Assembly (NCBI GenBank): GCA_902601705.1
Contig: CACKNV010000001.1
Location: 248,001-312,000, forward strand
Direction of reading: 5' to 3'
From: an uncultured Pelagibacteraceae bacterium
GTDB taxonomy: Bacteria; Pseudomonadota; Alphaproteobacteria; Pelagibacterales; Pelagibacteraceae
DNA length: 64,000 nucleotides
Positions 26,631 to 36,492 of the stretch are shown piece after piece. A program made the translations under genes and the position numbers. The notes below the pieces were generated by a model. That model ran no database searches. It was given only the letters and a program-made list of their open reading frames with translations, and had not been told where the DNA came from. Numbering within the stretch: position 1 is the first letter of the stretch; each line of letters begins with the position of its first letter.

Positions 26631-26847
26631 TTCTTGCTCTATTCCTTTTTATTGATGATATTCTTAAATTAGAAGGTGAGTTATTTCTTGGGTTGCTATC
26701 TTTGTGGTCTACATCTTTACCTGCAAGTTTAGCTTTACCAAGTCTCTTAGCCATTAAACGTCTAGCTATATTTCTGCTAGACCTATTCTTACGTTGTTCT
26801 GGTTTTGAGTGATAGTTTTTGTACTCACGCTTATAATTTCTTTCCAT
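26623..26847 (-). CDS. HNH-endonuclease-like small protein
   Basis: KDVDHKDSNPRNNSPSNLRI matches the HNH DHKDxNPxNNxPxNL pattern. Confidence 0.6.
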   Translation of the reverse strand: MERNYKREYKNYHSKPEQRKNRSSRNIARRLMAKRLGKAKLAGKDVDHKDSNPRNNSPSNLRISSIKRNRARNA

Positions 26848-27644
26848 TAGATTACAGAACTTCTTGCTAGTTTATCTTCTACTTCTTTTCTAAACGCGGG
26901 GTCTTTACTGTATCTTGGGTCATTCATTGCTTCAGTGACTTGTGCTACAGATTTAAATACATCTGTTGCAACATTTTCTGTATCACCTTCAAACAAAGAT
27001 TGTTGTGGATTATCTGCAGACATACCTGCACGTGCCATAAGTCCAGTCACGGCTTGTTTAACTTGTTCAGTACTTCCATTGTCTATTGTGTCATTGAAAG
27101 CGTCTTTTTCAGATTGTGATAAATTCTTTGCAGACCAATCTAAAAGGTTTGCATAGTTATCTTGTCCACCGACAACATTATGAATAGTTGCAACGTCATT
27201 ATCTGCTAATGCTTTTTGACCTGCAATATATCCATCAACTAAATCTCTAGATAAACCCATACCTTCTAATTCAGTATAACTTTTATCTGAGAGTTCATTG
27301 TTTTCAGTATACTCCTCGTAATACTTATCTAGTTGTTGAACTTCCTGAGGTGCTTCTTCAGTACTTTCAGGAACTTCTTCTTTAGGTGCAGACATTTTCT
27401 TTTCAAGTTCACCATATGCTTTTGCTAATTCTTCTGCAGAAGCAAACTTCTCAGGCAACCAGTTAGGTCTAACTTCATCTTCTGAGGATTGAACTTTATT
27501 ATCTGGTTCAGAAATATTTATGCTTTCACCGTTTGCATTAACTTGGCTTTCATTAACATTAATACCTTGTTTAGCTAAATCTTTCTGAGATTCTTCTAAT
27601 GGTTTATTTGTATTGTCTGGGTTTATTTCAACTCTATCAGTCAT
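26847..27644 (-). CDS. Capsid assembly scaffolding protein (T7 gp9-like)
   Basis: Acidic 265-aa protein between portal and capsid genes; RPNWLPEKFASAEELAKAYGELEKK. Confidence 0.88.
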   Translation of the reverse strand: MTDRVEINPDNTNKPLEESQKDLAKQGINVNESQVNANGESINISEPDNKVQSSEDEVRPNWLPEKFASAEELAKAYGELEKKMSAPKEEVPESTEEAPQEVQQLDKYYEEYTENNELSDKSYTELEGMGLSRDLVDGYIAGQKALADNDVATIHNVVGGQDNYANLLDWSAKNLSQSEKDAFNDTIDNGSTEQVKQAVTGLMARAGMSADNPQQSLFEGDTENVATDVFKSVAQVTEAMNDPRYSKDPAFRKEVEDKLARSSVI

Positions 27645-27647
27645 TTA

Positions 27648-29249
27648 TTATTCTCCTTGTAATGATACTTGCCCTTCATCATCAATTTGAGGTCTGACAT
27701 TAGAATTAGCGAGTTGCTTTCCTGCTTCTATTGCTACTCTTGGGTCAGCTAGTGCCTGTTGTGCAAATTGTTGTTGTTGGGCTTGTTGTTGTTCTTGTTG
27801 GATTTGTTCGTTTGATTTAATTAATCCCTGAGTATCAATACCGTTTGCTACTGCAAATTTCTTAATAGCGTCATCAAGATTAATATGTCTTGCAAGTGTT
27901 TCAGCACCTAAAGTACCTGCTAGGTCTGACATAAATTGAAGTAATCTCAATCTGTCACTTGCTCTACCTAATGCTTCCATTCCAACAATGATTTTTGTTT
28001 TCACAATATCTTTTGGAAGTTCAGGTAAAAGTTTCTGTTGTCTTAACATCGCTAATTTAGTGTTGATATAAGGCAACTGAAATTCTGTTGTTAATATTCC
28101 GTAAACGCCACCTAAAGCGTCTTGTAATTCGTTAGCTACTAATTGTACTTCTGTAGCCGTCACTCTTTCTGCTTGTCGTTGAACACTTGCATTTAAAAGA
28201 AAAGCAAACTGAAGTCTTTGTTCAATTCTATTCATTGCTTCAAACGTCACTCTAAAATCTCCAAACTTATTAGCTTGAAGAACTGAAACGTCACCTGCAC
28301 TACCTTCTATGATTGCGCCATTAGGTGCTTTAGCAATTGCACTTGCTCTAGTTGTTCCTGATGGATTTACCATTAGAAGCATTTTTGCTGAAGCTGATGA
28401 ACCTTCTAATATTGCTCTTGATAAACCTTCTAAAGATTTAAGGTCACCAAGATACATTTCTGTATGACCTCTACCGTAGTTAGCACCATCTATTCTGTTA
28501 AATCTTAATGCTAAATATGGAAGTTTATCTAAATCAAATTTTGCAGAATTAACAATCTTACCTTTTACTTCCTGCATTACAGAAAAATTATTTTTTTCTC
28601 TTTTAATACAAGTAAATAAATTAATTATTTTTTGTTCTTCTTGAACAACATTACCTATAATTTGTGATAGTTTTTTTGGTAAAGTGTTAGGTGATAAACT
28701 TTCTTTAATAATTATTTTTAAAATTTTACCTTGTGGGTCTCTTTTAACTACGTAATTATCTAATCTATAAACTCTTAATCCATCGTCTGTTAATTTTAAT
28801 AAAGCATTACCTGCAACAATTAAATGTTTTAACGCTTCATATACTGCAACCCTGTCATTGTTTCTTTCAATGCTATCCATAACTGCTTTTTCAATTTTTG
28901 CTAAACCTTGCTCAATTGTAGCTTTTTGTTGTGGGTCACCTTGAATTTGTCTGTAGACTAAATCATCAACATCTAATCTAAAGAAAGGTGCTTGTGGTGG
29001 AAATAAAGCTAACATTAATTTACTAGCTAAATTCATTACACCTCTTGCACCAATAGCTTGGTAAGGTGTTGGATACGTTGTTGCCTGATTACTACCTGCA
29101 GGTGGATATAAATATGGAATAGTTAGTTCGGCACTTTCTCTTGCTCTTTCCAAATAGATTTCTCTATCTATCTCCATCTTTTGATACTGACTTTCGATAG
29201 AAGATTTACTGTCTATGGAAGTAGAAAATCCAAACTCATATCTTTCCAT
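27648..29249 (-). CDS. Portal / head-tail connector protein (T7 gp8-like)
   Basis: 533 aa; LTIPYLYPP...ASKLMLALFPPQAPFFRLDVD, QRQAERVTATEVQLVANELQDALGGVYGILTTEFQLP. Confidence 0.93.
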   Translation of the reverse strand: MERYEFGFSTSIDSKSSIESQYQKMEIDREIYLERARESAELTIPYLYPPAGSNQATTYPTPYQAIGARGVMNLASKLMLALFPPQAPFFRLDVDDLVYRQIQGDPQQKATIEQGLAKIEKAVMDSIERNNDRVAVYEALKHLIVAGNALLKLTDDGLRVYRLDNYVVKRDPQGKILKIIIKESLSPNTLPKKLSQIIGNVVQEEQKIINLFTCIKREKNNFSVMQEVKGKIVNSAKFDLDKLPYLALRFNRIDGANYGRGHTEMYLGDLKSLEGLSRAILEGSSASAKMLLMVNPSGTTRASAIAKAPNGAIIEGSAGDVSVLQANKFGDFRVTFEAMNRIEQRLQFAFLLNASVQRQAERVTATEVQLVANELQDALGGVYGILTTEFQLPYINTKLAMLRQQKLLPELPKDIVKTKIIVGMEALGRASDRLRLLQFMSDLAGTLGAETLARHINLDDAIKKFAVANGIDTQGLIKSNEQIQQEQQQAQQQQFAQQALADPRVAIEAGKQLANSNVRPQIDDEGQVSLQGE

Positions 29250-29521
29250 TATGCACTTGGTATATTAAGACCACTCTTTGTAAGACCAGAAGTTGCTAGA
29301 GGTATTCTCAAAGTTCCTCTACCGACCCTTCTTCTTGCTACTCTTGAAGCAACAGTTGTGTCTCTACCTTCAGCGTCTGCAGAAGTAGGTGCAACTTGTT
29401 TAGTTGTTGCGTTTGATACACTTGGTGGTGTAGCAGGAATTGGTTCTGGTGCTGGTGGTGGCGCAGGGGCTTTTACACTTACACACATATTAGTTTTCTC
29501 CTTGTATTTTAAATTGTTCAA
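29249..29521 (-). CDS. Small phage protein upstream of portal (90 aa)
   Basis: ORF with Pro/Ala-rich N-terminus; syntenic with T7 gp7-region proteins. Confidence 0.55.
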   Translation of the reverse strand: MNNLKYKEKTNMCVSVKAPAPPPAPEPIPATPPSVSNATTKQVAPTSADAEGRDTTVASRVARRRVGRGTLRIPLATSGLTKSGLNIPSA

Positions 29522-29669
29522 TTAAATGATTTACGACTGACCTTTGACCTGATTTGTAAAAGACTTCTTTTTCCGTATCTTTTAAATCAGCACATTTGTC
29601 AGGAAACAATTGTTCTAAATAATTAATAAGTTCTTCACTTATTAGTGGGGTTTTTATCTTTTTTTGCAT
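29490..29669 (-). CDS. Small conserved-type phage protein (59 aa)
   Basis: Hand translation MQKKIKTPLISEELINYLEQLFPDKCADLKDTEKEVFYKSGQRSVVNHLIEQFKIQGEN; SD AGGAG upstream. Confidence 0.7.
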   Translation of the reverse strand: MQKKIKTPLISEELINYLEQLFPDKCADLKDTEKEVFYKSGQRSVVNHLIEQFKIQGEN

Positions 29670-29982
29670 TAGATACTCCTAAAGTGGAACTTATTTCAGA
29701 CCTTTTACTTGCTATATGTCCTGCTATGGCTTGATAACCACAACCATCTATATAGTCGTCAATGTTATGTTCACCTGCTTGTGACCTTGCTATTTTTAGC
29801 AAAGTCATAAGTTGAGCAACGTCTTCAGGTGTCAAAACTATCATAAGTTTTGTTTTGTTCTGTAAATACGAAGACCACAATCTAGAAATGTTTTCGTGGT
29901 TAGCTACTTTATCACCGTGTGTCTTAGCACGACTGTCATTAACTAGCTTCTCGGTTTTCTTCAAAATGTCTGTAGTGTTCAT
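29635..29982 (-). CDS. DUF6378-like phage protein
   Basis: ORF track 29635..30030; likely start MNTTDILKKTEKLV at 29982; RAKTHGDKVANHENISRLWSSYL...DDYIDGCGYQAIAGHI. Confidence 0.65.
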   Translation of the reverse strand: MNTTDILKKTEKLVNDSRAKTHGDKVANHENISRLWSSYLQNKTKLMIVLTPEDVAQLMTLLKIARSQAGEHNIDDYIDGCGYQAIAGHIASKRSEISSTLGVSNAKKDKNPTNK

Positions 29983-30754
29983 ATTTATAACTCCATAATT
30001 TAGGTTCTTGTTTTTTGTAATCGTACTCACCCTCTCTAAGTATTCTTGCTAGTCTACTTTGGTGATATGCGTCTTCAATTGTGTATCCATTTCTTTGATA
30101 CTCTTGAAGTACTGCTTCCCACATTGAGGATATGTTTTTCTTGCCATCAAGTATTCTACTTGCCTTGACTGCACCGACACCCTTGCACCCAATATAACCA
30201 TCTGACTTATCGCCAGTTAGAACCTGAGTACAAAAGTTTAAGTCGGCTTTCTGGTTGTCTACGAACTCAATACTGTCATCTATAATAAAACAATGCCAAG
30301 TAGGTATAGTTCGCATATCTTTGTCACCAGAAACGACAACGCAATTATCTTTATACTTACCTGTAGCAAGTAATCCCAATGCGTCATCACCTTCAAGGAA
30401 CGGAAAGGATATTGTTTTATGCGTTTCTTCAATCCAATATCTTAATGGTTTATAAGCTATTGGTTTTCTAATTCCTTTTCTAAAAGATTTATATTCTAAA
30501 TCTATTTGCTTTCTGTAATTTGAGACATCAGAAAACGCAATGATTGCGTGAGCTGAATTTGTATGTTGTAAATAATAAGCAATAGATTGTTTCCAAAATT
30601 GCTTACACTTGTCTAAATCACAATGTAAAGTCCATACATCGTCTTCCCACTCGATAGGTTCTTCTAAAGCAGAAGTAATCTTATAAGCGAGTAAGTCTCC
30701 ATCAACCAACATCATTTTACCTTTGTTGGCGTGAAACTCATTTAAGTTTTTCAT
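29939..30754 (-). CDS. 5'-3' exonuclease (T7 gp6-like)
   Basis: MLVDGDLLAYK, EGDDALGLLA, VVSGDKDMRTI, TGDKSDGYIGCKGVGAVKA: FEN-type motifs. Confidence 0.92.
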   Translation of the reverse strand: MKNLNEFHANKGKMMLVDGDLLAYKITSALEEPIEWEDDVWTLHCDLDKCKQFWKQSIAYYLQHTNSAHAIIAFSDVSNYRKQIDLEYKSFRKGIRKPIAYKPLRYWIEETHKTISFPFLEGDDALGLLATGKYKDNCVVVSGDKDMRTIPTWHCFIIDDSIEFVDNQKADLNFCTQVLTGDKSDGYIGCKGVGAVKASRILDGKKNISSMWEAVLQEYQRNGYTIEDAYHQSRLARILREGEYDYKKQEPKLWSYKYEHYRHFEENREAS

Positions 30755-30998
30755 ATATTCTCCTCATTGATTTAATACAGGCACGAGGTATTACATTTGT
30801 ATCTGCAAACGTAATTTCCTTACTGCCTTTGTTGATTGAAAATGAAGCAAAAGTTCTAACTATCTTTTTGTCTTTAGAATAGACGTATGCTTCTATTACA
30901 CATTCTTCAGGTGTAAATTCTTTTAATTCTTTTTCTGATTGCCAACCACTGTCACCAGTGGGGTCTAAGAAAACTATTCTATATTTTTTATATTTCAT
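30738..30998 (-). CDS. Hypothetical phage protein
   Basis: Probable start MKYKKYRIVFLDPTGDSGWQSEKEL at 30998 within ORF 30738..31055. Confidence 0.6.
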   Translation of the reverse strand: MKYKKYRIVFLDPTGDSGWQSEKELKEFTPEECVIEAYVYSKDKKIVRTFASFSINKGSKEITFADTNVIPRACIKSMRRIYEKLK

Positions 30999-31374
30999 AT
31001 TGTAGTAATGCTTCCTTTGGAACACAGTGACCTTTACTTTCCCAGTTATCGCCACCTGATTTAATTGGAAATTTCTTCATTAATTTTTTTAGAATTTTTG
31101 TTGGAATCAGAACCCAAACTTGGTCTTTACGTTCCTCTTTCCATAAACAAAAAGCAAAATAGATTGCTTTAGTGTTCATTATTCCTGAAGGTTTTCCGTT
31201 GTCTTCTATTTCAACAAAGACATTTCCAGTCTTTTGACAGACCCTATCTGTCTTAACTTCTACTAATTTATTATTAAATATTTCTTGAAGTTCGTTTTCT
31301 TTCTCTTGTCCGAATTTTAAATCCAAGTCAAAATGAGGTCTTGCTTTAGTGTGTATCACTCCAATTCTGTCCAA
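30988..31374 (-). CDS. Putative PD-(D/E)XK-like endonuclease
   Basis: LDLKFGQEKENELQEIFNNKLVEVKTDRVCQKTGNVFVEIE, nuclease-like D/E...ExK arrangement. Confidence 0.65.
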   Translation of the reverse strand: MDRIGVIHTKARPHFDLDLKFGQEKENELQEIFNNKLVEVKTDRVCQKTGNVFVEIEDNGKPSGIMNTKAIYFAFCLWKEERKDQVWVLIPTKILKKLMKKFPIKSGGDNWESKGHCVPKEALLQYEI

Positions 31375-33109
31375 CTTTAATTTCTCCGTCTAATGGACAT
31401 CTAAAGTTAAAATGCTCTTGTGTTTTTTTGAATATTGATTTTGTGATAGTTTTGAAGTCTTCTAGTTTATCTTTATGTACTTCAAACTGTATTTCATCGT
31501 GTATATGCAAGACCTGCGCATAGTCTTTACCCCACACAAATCCTGCTTTTTCTAGTTCTTGATTTAATAATATAGTTCCTTGTTTTACTAATAAGCTACC
31601 TGCAGACTGTATTAATGTATTTAAAGAACTATGTTCTGCTCTACACATTAATTTTCTTTTATCTAAACCATTAACAAAACCAGTTCTTCTATATTTAGAA
31701 ACGACTGCGTCTTTTAAAGTTTTTAGTGCAGGTAATTTTTTCTCAAAAGTATCTCTTATTCTTTTGGCTTCGTCATAAGAGACGTTAAGTATCTCACCGA
31801 GTTTTTTATTTCCCCCACCATAAATGTAAGCATATATAAAAGTTTTAGCTTTAGAACGTGAGGATAATCCGAGAGATTTTTGATTTTGGGAATGTATATC
31901 ATCTTCAAGCAATTGTTTTTGAAAATATCCATTGTCGTATACACCCAAGTAATGAGAAAGCACACGCAACTCCAGACCACTAAAATCGACACCACACATA
32001 ACCATATCGGTAGAAGCAGTAAATAAGGAACGAAGTTCTTTACCATATGGTAAATCGCTTGAACAAACTTGTGCAAGGTTTGGTGAGTGGTGAGTACACC
32101 TGCCAGTGACTGCCCCATTCGTAATAACTTGTCCATAAATTTTTCCTTTTTTAATTTGTTTTAAATATGCTTGGTCACCTTCTGAAAGTTGTCCAAGTCT
32201 TTTCTGTATCATCAAATATTCTGCAATAAGTTTTGCTTCAGGATAATTTAATGATTTTAATATTTTTTCACTTACTTCAGGTTTGCCACCTGCAGTAAAG
32301 TCTTTTGGTTTCCACCCTAAAGTTTTTAATCTAGAAGCAATATGGTCTCTAGAGTTAGGATTGAACGTGATAGTTTTTGTAATTTTAACTGGCACTCCTG
32401 CCCTGATACCTCTTTTCTTATTATCTCTTTTATAAGTTTTATAACCTTGTACTTCTTCCCAAGACGGAAATACTAGAGCCAACTGGTCAGCTAACTCTAG
32501 TCTCCGTTTTGTTAGGATAGATAAAAGGTTCTCAGCAGAACTCTCATCAAAACACACACCGAACATTTCTTGTTGCCTAATCCAGTGTGCGAATTGATGT
32601 TCTAAGAGGATAGCTTCTTTAGAATAGTTTGTTTTAATTATAAGGTCGTATAATTTGTGAGTGACTTCTACGTCTCTTTCACAATAGTCTTGCATTTCAA
32701 GAGACCAAACATCAAATGTTGAATGTTCTTGATAATCACCTTTACGTAATCCCAATCGGTAGCCCCAACTTTCAAGTGAGTGTCTACCGATTAGTTTTGG
32801 TGGTAGGTTTTTAACTTTAAAATCTAATTCTTGTCTATTTGTCCAAATTAATCTTGAACATAAAAGAGTATCTAAAATTTCTCCTGAATATTTAAATCCA
32901 AATATTTTATCTAATGCAGGTAGGTCGAAGCCCTGTATATTATGACCTATTAATAAAGTAGCTTTCTTTAGCAACTCTAGACCGTCATTTAAATTGTCAG
33001 GATTATATGAATATACCTTATTGGTTTCTATATCCTTGCAGACAATGCAGTGAATGACATCTAATTTGTCTAGAAACCCATTAGTTTCTAGGTCAATTAT
33101 TAGCTTCAT
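31346..33109 (-). CDS. DNA polymerase, family A (T7 gp5-like) with 3'-5' exonuclease domain
   Basis: LIIDLETNG exo I; CGVDFSGLELRVLSHYLG; KTFIYAYIYGGG; HIHDEIQFEV. Confidence 0.97.
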   Translation of the reverse strand: MKLIIDLETNGFLDKLDVIHCIVCKDIETNKVYSYNPDNLNDGLELLKKATLLIGHNIQGFDLPALDKIFGFKYSGEILDTLLCSRLIWTNRQELDFKVKNLPPKLIGRHSLESWGYRLGLRKGDYQEHSTFDVWSLEMQDYCERDVEVTHKLYDLIIKTNYSKEAILLEHQFAHWIRQQEMFGVCFDESSAENLLSILTKRRLELADQLALVFPSWEEVQGYKTYKRDNKKRGIRAGVPVKITKTITFNPNSRDHIASRLKTLGWKPKDFTAGGKPEVSEKILKSLNYPEAKLIAEYLMIQKRLGQLSEGDQAYLKQIKKGKIYGQVITNGAVTGRCTHHSPNLAQVCSSDLPYGKELRSLFTASTDMVMCGVDFSGLELRVLSHYLGVYDNGYFQKQLLEDDIHSQNQKSLGLSSRSKAKTFIYAYIYGGGNKKLGEILNVSYDEAKRIRDTFEKKLPALKTLKDAVVSKYRRTGFVNGLDKRKLMCRAEHSSLNTLIQSAGSLLVKQGTILLNQELEKAGFVWGKDYAQVLHIHDEIQFEVHKDKLEDFKTITKSIFKKTQEHFNFRCPLDGEIKVGQNWSDTH

Positions 33110-33394
33110 TTAATGTATTAAGTGGACTGTAATTTTTTCTGTACTTGGTAGTATTTCTCCAACACCTTCAATTGCTTTTTTAATTATTGCTCTTGCTTCA
33201 GCGTCACCACACATAATTACTGGGTGGACATTGTCGTATTTAATAGCGTTATAAATAGCCATCATAATTGTACGACAAGTTTGGAAAATTAATTGTTGTT
33301 GTTCAGTATCTAACTCTACGTAATCAGGTTTATCTACTAAATAACTTAAAATAAATTTAGTTAAAGTTGCTTCATTCATCGAAGTTTCCTTCAA
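33110..33394 (-). CDS. Hypothetical phage protein
   Basis: 94 aa ORF between primase/helicase and polymerase. Confidence 0.6.
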   Translation of the reverse strand: MKETSMNEATLTKFILSYLVDKPDYVELDTEQQQLIFQTCRTIMMAIYNAIKYDNVHPVIMCGDAEARAIIKKAIEGVGEILPSTEKITVHLIH

Positions 33395-34982
33395 CCAAAC
33401 GACCTGTATCTTTGTTCCAAATTAAATCACAAGCAACACCAGTGTCACCTGTAAATCTATTTTTTAAAACTCTAACAGTCATTATATTGTTTTCTGTTTC
33501 CGATTGTTGGTCTCTTTCAAAACCAATCACTGCGTCTGATAATTGAGCAAGTGAATGAGAACCCCTGAGGTGTGAAAGAGACGTTTGAATACCTTCTTCG
33601 TGTCCTGTTTTACTGTCCACTCTTTTCAAGTGTGAAACAACAAACATTCCACAATTAACTTCTTCAACTAACTTTCTAAGGTTAGTCATTAAGTTATCAA
33701 TATTACGTCTCTCATCACCCTCAGAAATTCCTGATATAACAATGGAGATATGGTCTAAGAAAATGTATTTACAGTTAAGACCTTGAACCATAAATCTAAT
33801 TCTATTTAATAGGTCATCACTGTCTGAACTTCCAAAATGGTCATAAAAGCATACCTTGTCTTTTATTTTTTCCCACGCTGAAATTAAATCTTTATCTGAA
33901 ATCTTTTTTCTAACTTCTGGTATATGTATTGGTTGGTTTACTGCAAGAGAGACTAAACCTCTTACACTTCTCTTTACGCTTTCTTCTAAAGCAATATATC
34001 CAACTTTATTTCCTTTATTAATTAAATCAAAAGCAAGTTCTCTACAAACTTGTGACTTACCAGTTCCTGAACCTGCACATAGTAAAACTAATTCTTTAGG
34101 TCTGATACCTGATAGTTTTTTGTTTAGTCCATCAAATACATATGGAACACTTTCAACATAATCATCTTTTAATAATAAATCTTTTGTATCATTACCTTCA
34201 ATAATACCTTGTGGTGTGTAATGTTTAGCTTCAAAGATTGCGTCTATAATTTTATTACCTTTACCTTTTTGTAATAATTCACTTGCGTCTTTACCTTGAA
34301 GTTTAGCAATGAAACATTTTTTTACTGGTAAAATATTTGCACATTCAACACTAGCTTTCATTCCTGCTTCATCAGTGTCAAACATTAGGATTATCTTTTC
34401 AAATTTAGATAACCATTCTAATTCTTGTTTAATATATTTTTTAGCTGACGCAGTTCCTGAAGGTATAGAACAAACAGGATATTTATTAGAATTTACTTTT
34501 GATACACTAAGGCAATCTAATTCTCCTTCTGTTAAAACTATTGTTCTTCCACCATCACGCCAGTTTTGCTGACCGAATAAAGTAATTTTATCAGTATCAC
34601 CAAGCCACTTAAAAGTTTTATCTTGAAATCGTAGCTTTTGCGCTACCTTGTTATAATGCTTGTCATAGTAATTAGCGATTTGAACTGGTCTTCCTTCATA
34701 TTCGCCTTGCTGATAATCAAATACTTTGCAAGTTTCCTCGTCTATATTTCGTTTATCTAATCTATTGTAATTTCCATTTATCATATCAGTATTAATCTTT
34801 GTTTGAATTTGTTCTGGTAGAACACCAGTTGTTTTTTGATAATCGTGGCAACCGAAACAATAAGTATGGTTCTCGTAGACTCCGAGATTGTCTCGGCTAC
34901 CACAATTTTCACAAGGTGCGTGATGAAGAAACTTTTCTTCAGGATTGGTCTTCAAGTTCCATCTCCTGTAAATCAGCTTCAT
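33372..34982 (-). CDS. DNA primase/helicase (T7 gp4-like)
   Basis: Zn finger CENCGSRDN...CFGCHDY; TOPRIM EGELDCLS; Walker A CAGSGTGKSQ; DnaB-like SHLKR. Confidence 0.96.
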   Translation of the reverse strand: MKLIYRRWNLKTNPEEKFLHHAPCENCGSRDNLGVYENHTYCFGCHDYQKTTGVLPEQIQTKINTDMINGNYNRLDKRNIDEETCKVFDYQQGEYEGRPVQIANYYDKHYNKVAQKLRFQDKTFKWLGDTDKITLFGQQNWRDGGRTIVLTEGELDCLSVSKVNSNKYPVCSIPSGTASAKKYIKQELEWLSKFEKIILMFDTDEAGMKASVECANILPVKKCFIAKLQGKDASELLQKGKGNKIIDAIFEAKHYTPQGIIEGNDTKDLLLKDDYVESVPYVFDGLNKKLSGIRPKELVLLCAGSGTGKSQVCRELAFDLINKGNKVGYIALEESVKRSVRGLVSLAVNQPIHIPEVRKKISDKDLISAWEKIKDKVCFYDHFGSSDSDDLLNRIRFMVQGLNCKYIFLDHISIVISGISEGDERRNIDNLMTNLRKLVEEVNCGMFVVSHLKRVDSKTGHEEGIQTSLSHLRGSHSLAQLSDAVIGFERDQQSETENNIMTVRVLKNRFTGDTGVACDLIWNKDTGRLVEGNFDE

Positions 34983-35439
34983 CAGTCAAGCCATCTTGGA
35001 ACTTATAACCCTTTACGTCTTCGTTAAGTAAATATTCTCTTACGTTAAAGTTTGGACAAGTCTTTGCTTCGTCCAACATATAATGACCGACTATTTGTGC
35101 GTCTGGGTATTTTATTAATAATTCTTCTAAAGTTTTCTTTAATGCTTCCCATTGTTCGGCAGTAAAATTATCTTCTGGTTCTTTCCAGTTTTCTTCTTTT
35201 GCACCACCTGCTAAAGCTAATCCGTATGAGCAATGATTATATCCCTTAACGTGGGCTTGTATTTCATCATCACCTCTACCTTGTTCAACTTCACCATTTC
35301 TTCTGATTACTTTTCCATAACCAATTTTTAGCCAACCTCTTTCTCTATGCCATCTGTCTATATCTTTTGCACCTATATCCTGACTTGGTCTAGTTTGAGT
35401 ACAATGGATAACTATGTATTTAGTTTCTGGTCTTGCCAT
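34939..35439 (-). CDS. N-acetylmuramoyl-L-alanine amidase (T7 lysozyme gp3.5-like)
   Basis: YIVIHCTQTRPSQDIGAKDIDRWHRERGW...HCSYGLALAGG...GHYMLDEAKTCPNF. Confidence 0.93.
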   Translation of the reverse strand: MARPETKYIVIHCTQTRPSQDIGAKDIDRWHRERGWLKIGYGKVIRRNGEVEQGRGDDEIQAHVKGYNHCSYGLALAGGAKEENWKEPEDNFTAEQWEALKKTLEELLIKYPDAQIVGHYMLDEAKTCPNFNVREYLLNEDVKGYKFQDGLTDEADLQEMELEDQS

Positions 35440-35440
35440 T

Positions 35441-35950
35441 TTATTTTCCTTTAATTTCTATTAACCAATCTTGTGGAAAGGTTTGTTTTGTTGATTGAAT
35501 ACAGTGATAGCGAAATCCAAATAATTCACACCACTTGCCATAAGTAGTTTTAGACTTCTTACCTATTTTAGTTTTTGAGTTCGAAAAAATAAATCGAATA
35601 TCTAATTCTGGGTTCTGCGATTTAATAGTCTTCATCTTTTTTCTATCTGCAGAATTGAAAGCACCTTTAGTTTCTATAATGAAAAAATTCTTTATTGGGA
35701 AATCAGGTGTATATGTTTTCTTAATTTCAGGTTGGAAGTAAGTAATCTTCATTCCTTCGTAAGTAAAATTAATCTTTTGCTTAGTTAGGTAATTAAAAAC
35801 TTCTTCTTCCAAACCTGATTTTAGGACAACACCACTAGAAGTCTTTACTCTCTTGAACTTCTGACGTTTCATTTGAGATAACTTCTGGTTTGGGTGTTGC
35901 TTCATAGCCATCTTCTTTTTCAAAAAGGTTGCTATCTTTTCCCTCAACAA
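35441..35950 (-). CDS. Endonuclease I (T7 gp3-like Holliday-junction resolvase)
   Basis: SGLEEEVFNYLTKQKINFTYEGMKITYF...YTPDFPIKNFFIIETKGAFNSADRKKM; true start may be a downstream ATG. Confidence 0.9.
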   Translation of the reverse strand: MLREKIATFLKKKMAMKQHPNQKLSQMKRQKFKRVKTSSGVVLKSGLEEEVFNYLTKQKINFTYEGMKITYFQPEIKKTYTPDFPIKNFFIIETKGAFNSADRKKMKTIKSQNPELDIRFIFSNSKTKIGKKSKTTYGKWCELFGFRYHCIQSTKQTFPQDWLIEIKGK

Positions 35951-36422
35951 GTTCGATAACTTGTACTGCTTTTAATCTAGCAGTAATACCTGCGCCTAAC
36001 ATTGGCGTAAAGTAAGATACTAAATTGTAAGCGACACGCATTTTAGAACCACCCCATATTATCGTAGATAATGGAATAGGATTTTTCTTTGCGTCAAACA
36101 ATTGGGGTTTTTGTGAAAACTTTTCTTTAGTCTTCTGGTTTACCCCAGTTGCTTTCATTTTGAATTTGAAGAAAACGTAATCGCCTTCTTCTGTATAAGG
36201 TTTCGGTGCTTTTTTAATCCCTTTACCTTTATGGTTTTGTTCAGCTAATTTAAGACTGTCATCTAAAGCTGAAGTATATAACTTCAACATTTCAGTTGCG
36301 TCTGATTTAGCGACCTTCAAGGTCACCTTATATTCACCTGCTTCGTTAAAACGAACATCAGGTTTATTTAGGTGAGGATAAATAGCTTCTCCGACAACAC
36401 TTATGTTTGTTGTTGGTTGCAT
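35835..36422 (-). CDS. ssDNA-binding protein (T7 gp2.5-like)
   Basis: AIYPHLNKPDVRFNEAGEYKVTLKV...; acidic C-terminus SEVQESKDF. Confidence 0.85.
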   Translation of the reverse strand: MQPTTNISVVGEAIYPHLNKPDVRFNEAGEYKVTLKVAKSDATEMLKLYTSALDDSLKLAEQNHKGKGIKKAPKPYTEEGDYVFFKFKMKATGVNQKTKEKFSQKPQLFDAKKNPIPLSTIIWGGSKMRVAYNLVSYFTPMLGAGITARLKAVQVIELVEGKDSNLFEKEDGYEATPKPEVISNETSEVQESKDF

Positions 36423-36473
36423 ATTATACTCCTATAATTTGGCTTCGTTTATGTAGCCATAAGTGGAACTTTA

Positions 36474-36489
36474 TTTGCACAAGTGCAAA
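36474..36489. promoter_or_regulatory. Perfect palindromic operator-like site TTTGCACAAGTGCAAA
   Basis: 7-bp inverted arms TTTGCAC/GTGCAAA around AA, in the RNAP-SSB intergenic gap. Confidence 0.5.
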
Positions 36490-36492
36490 GGT

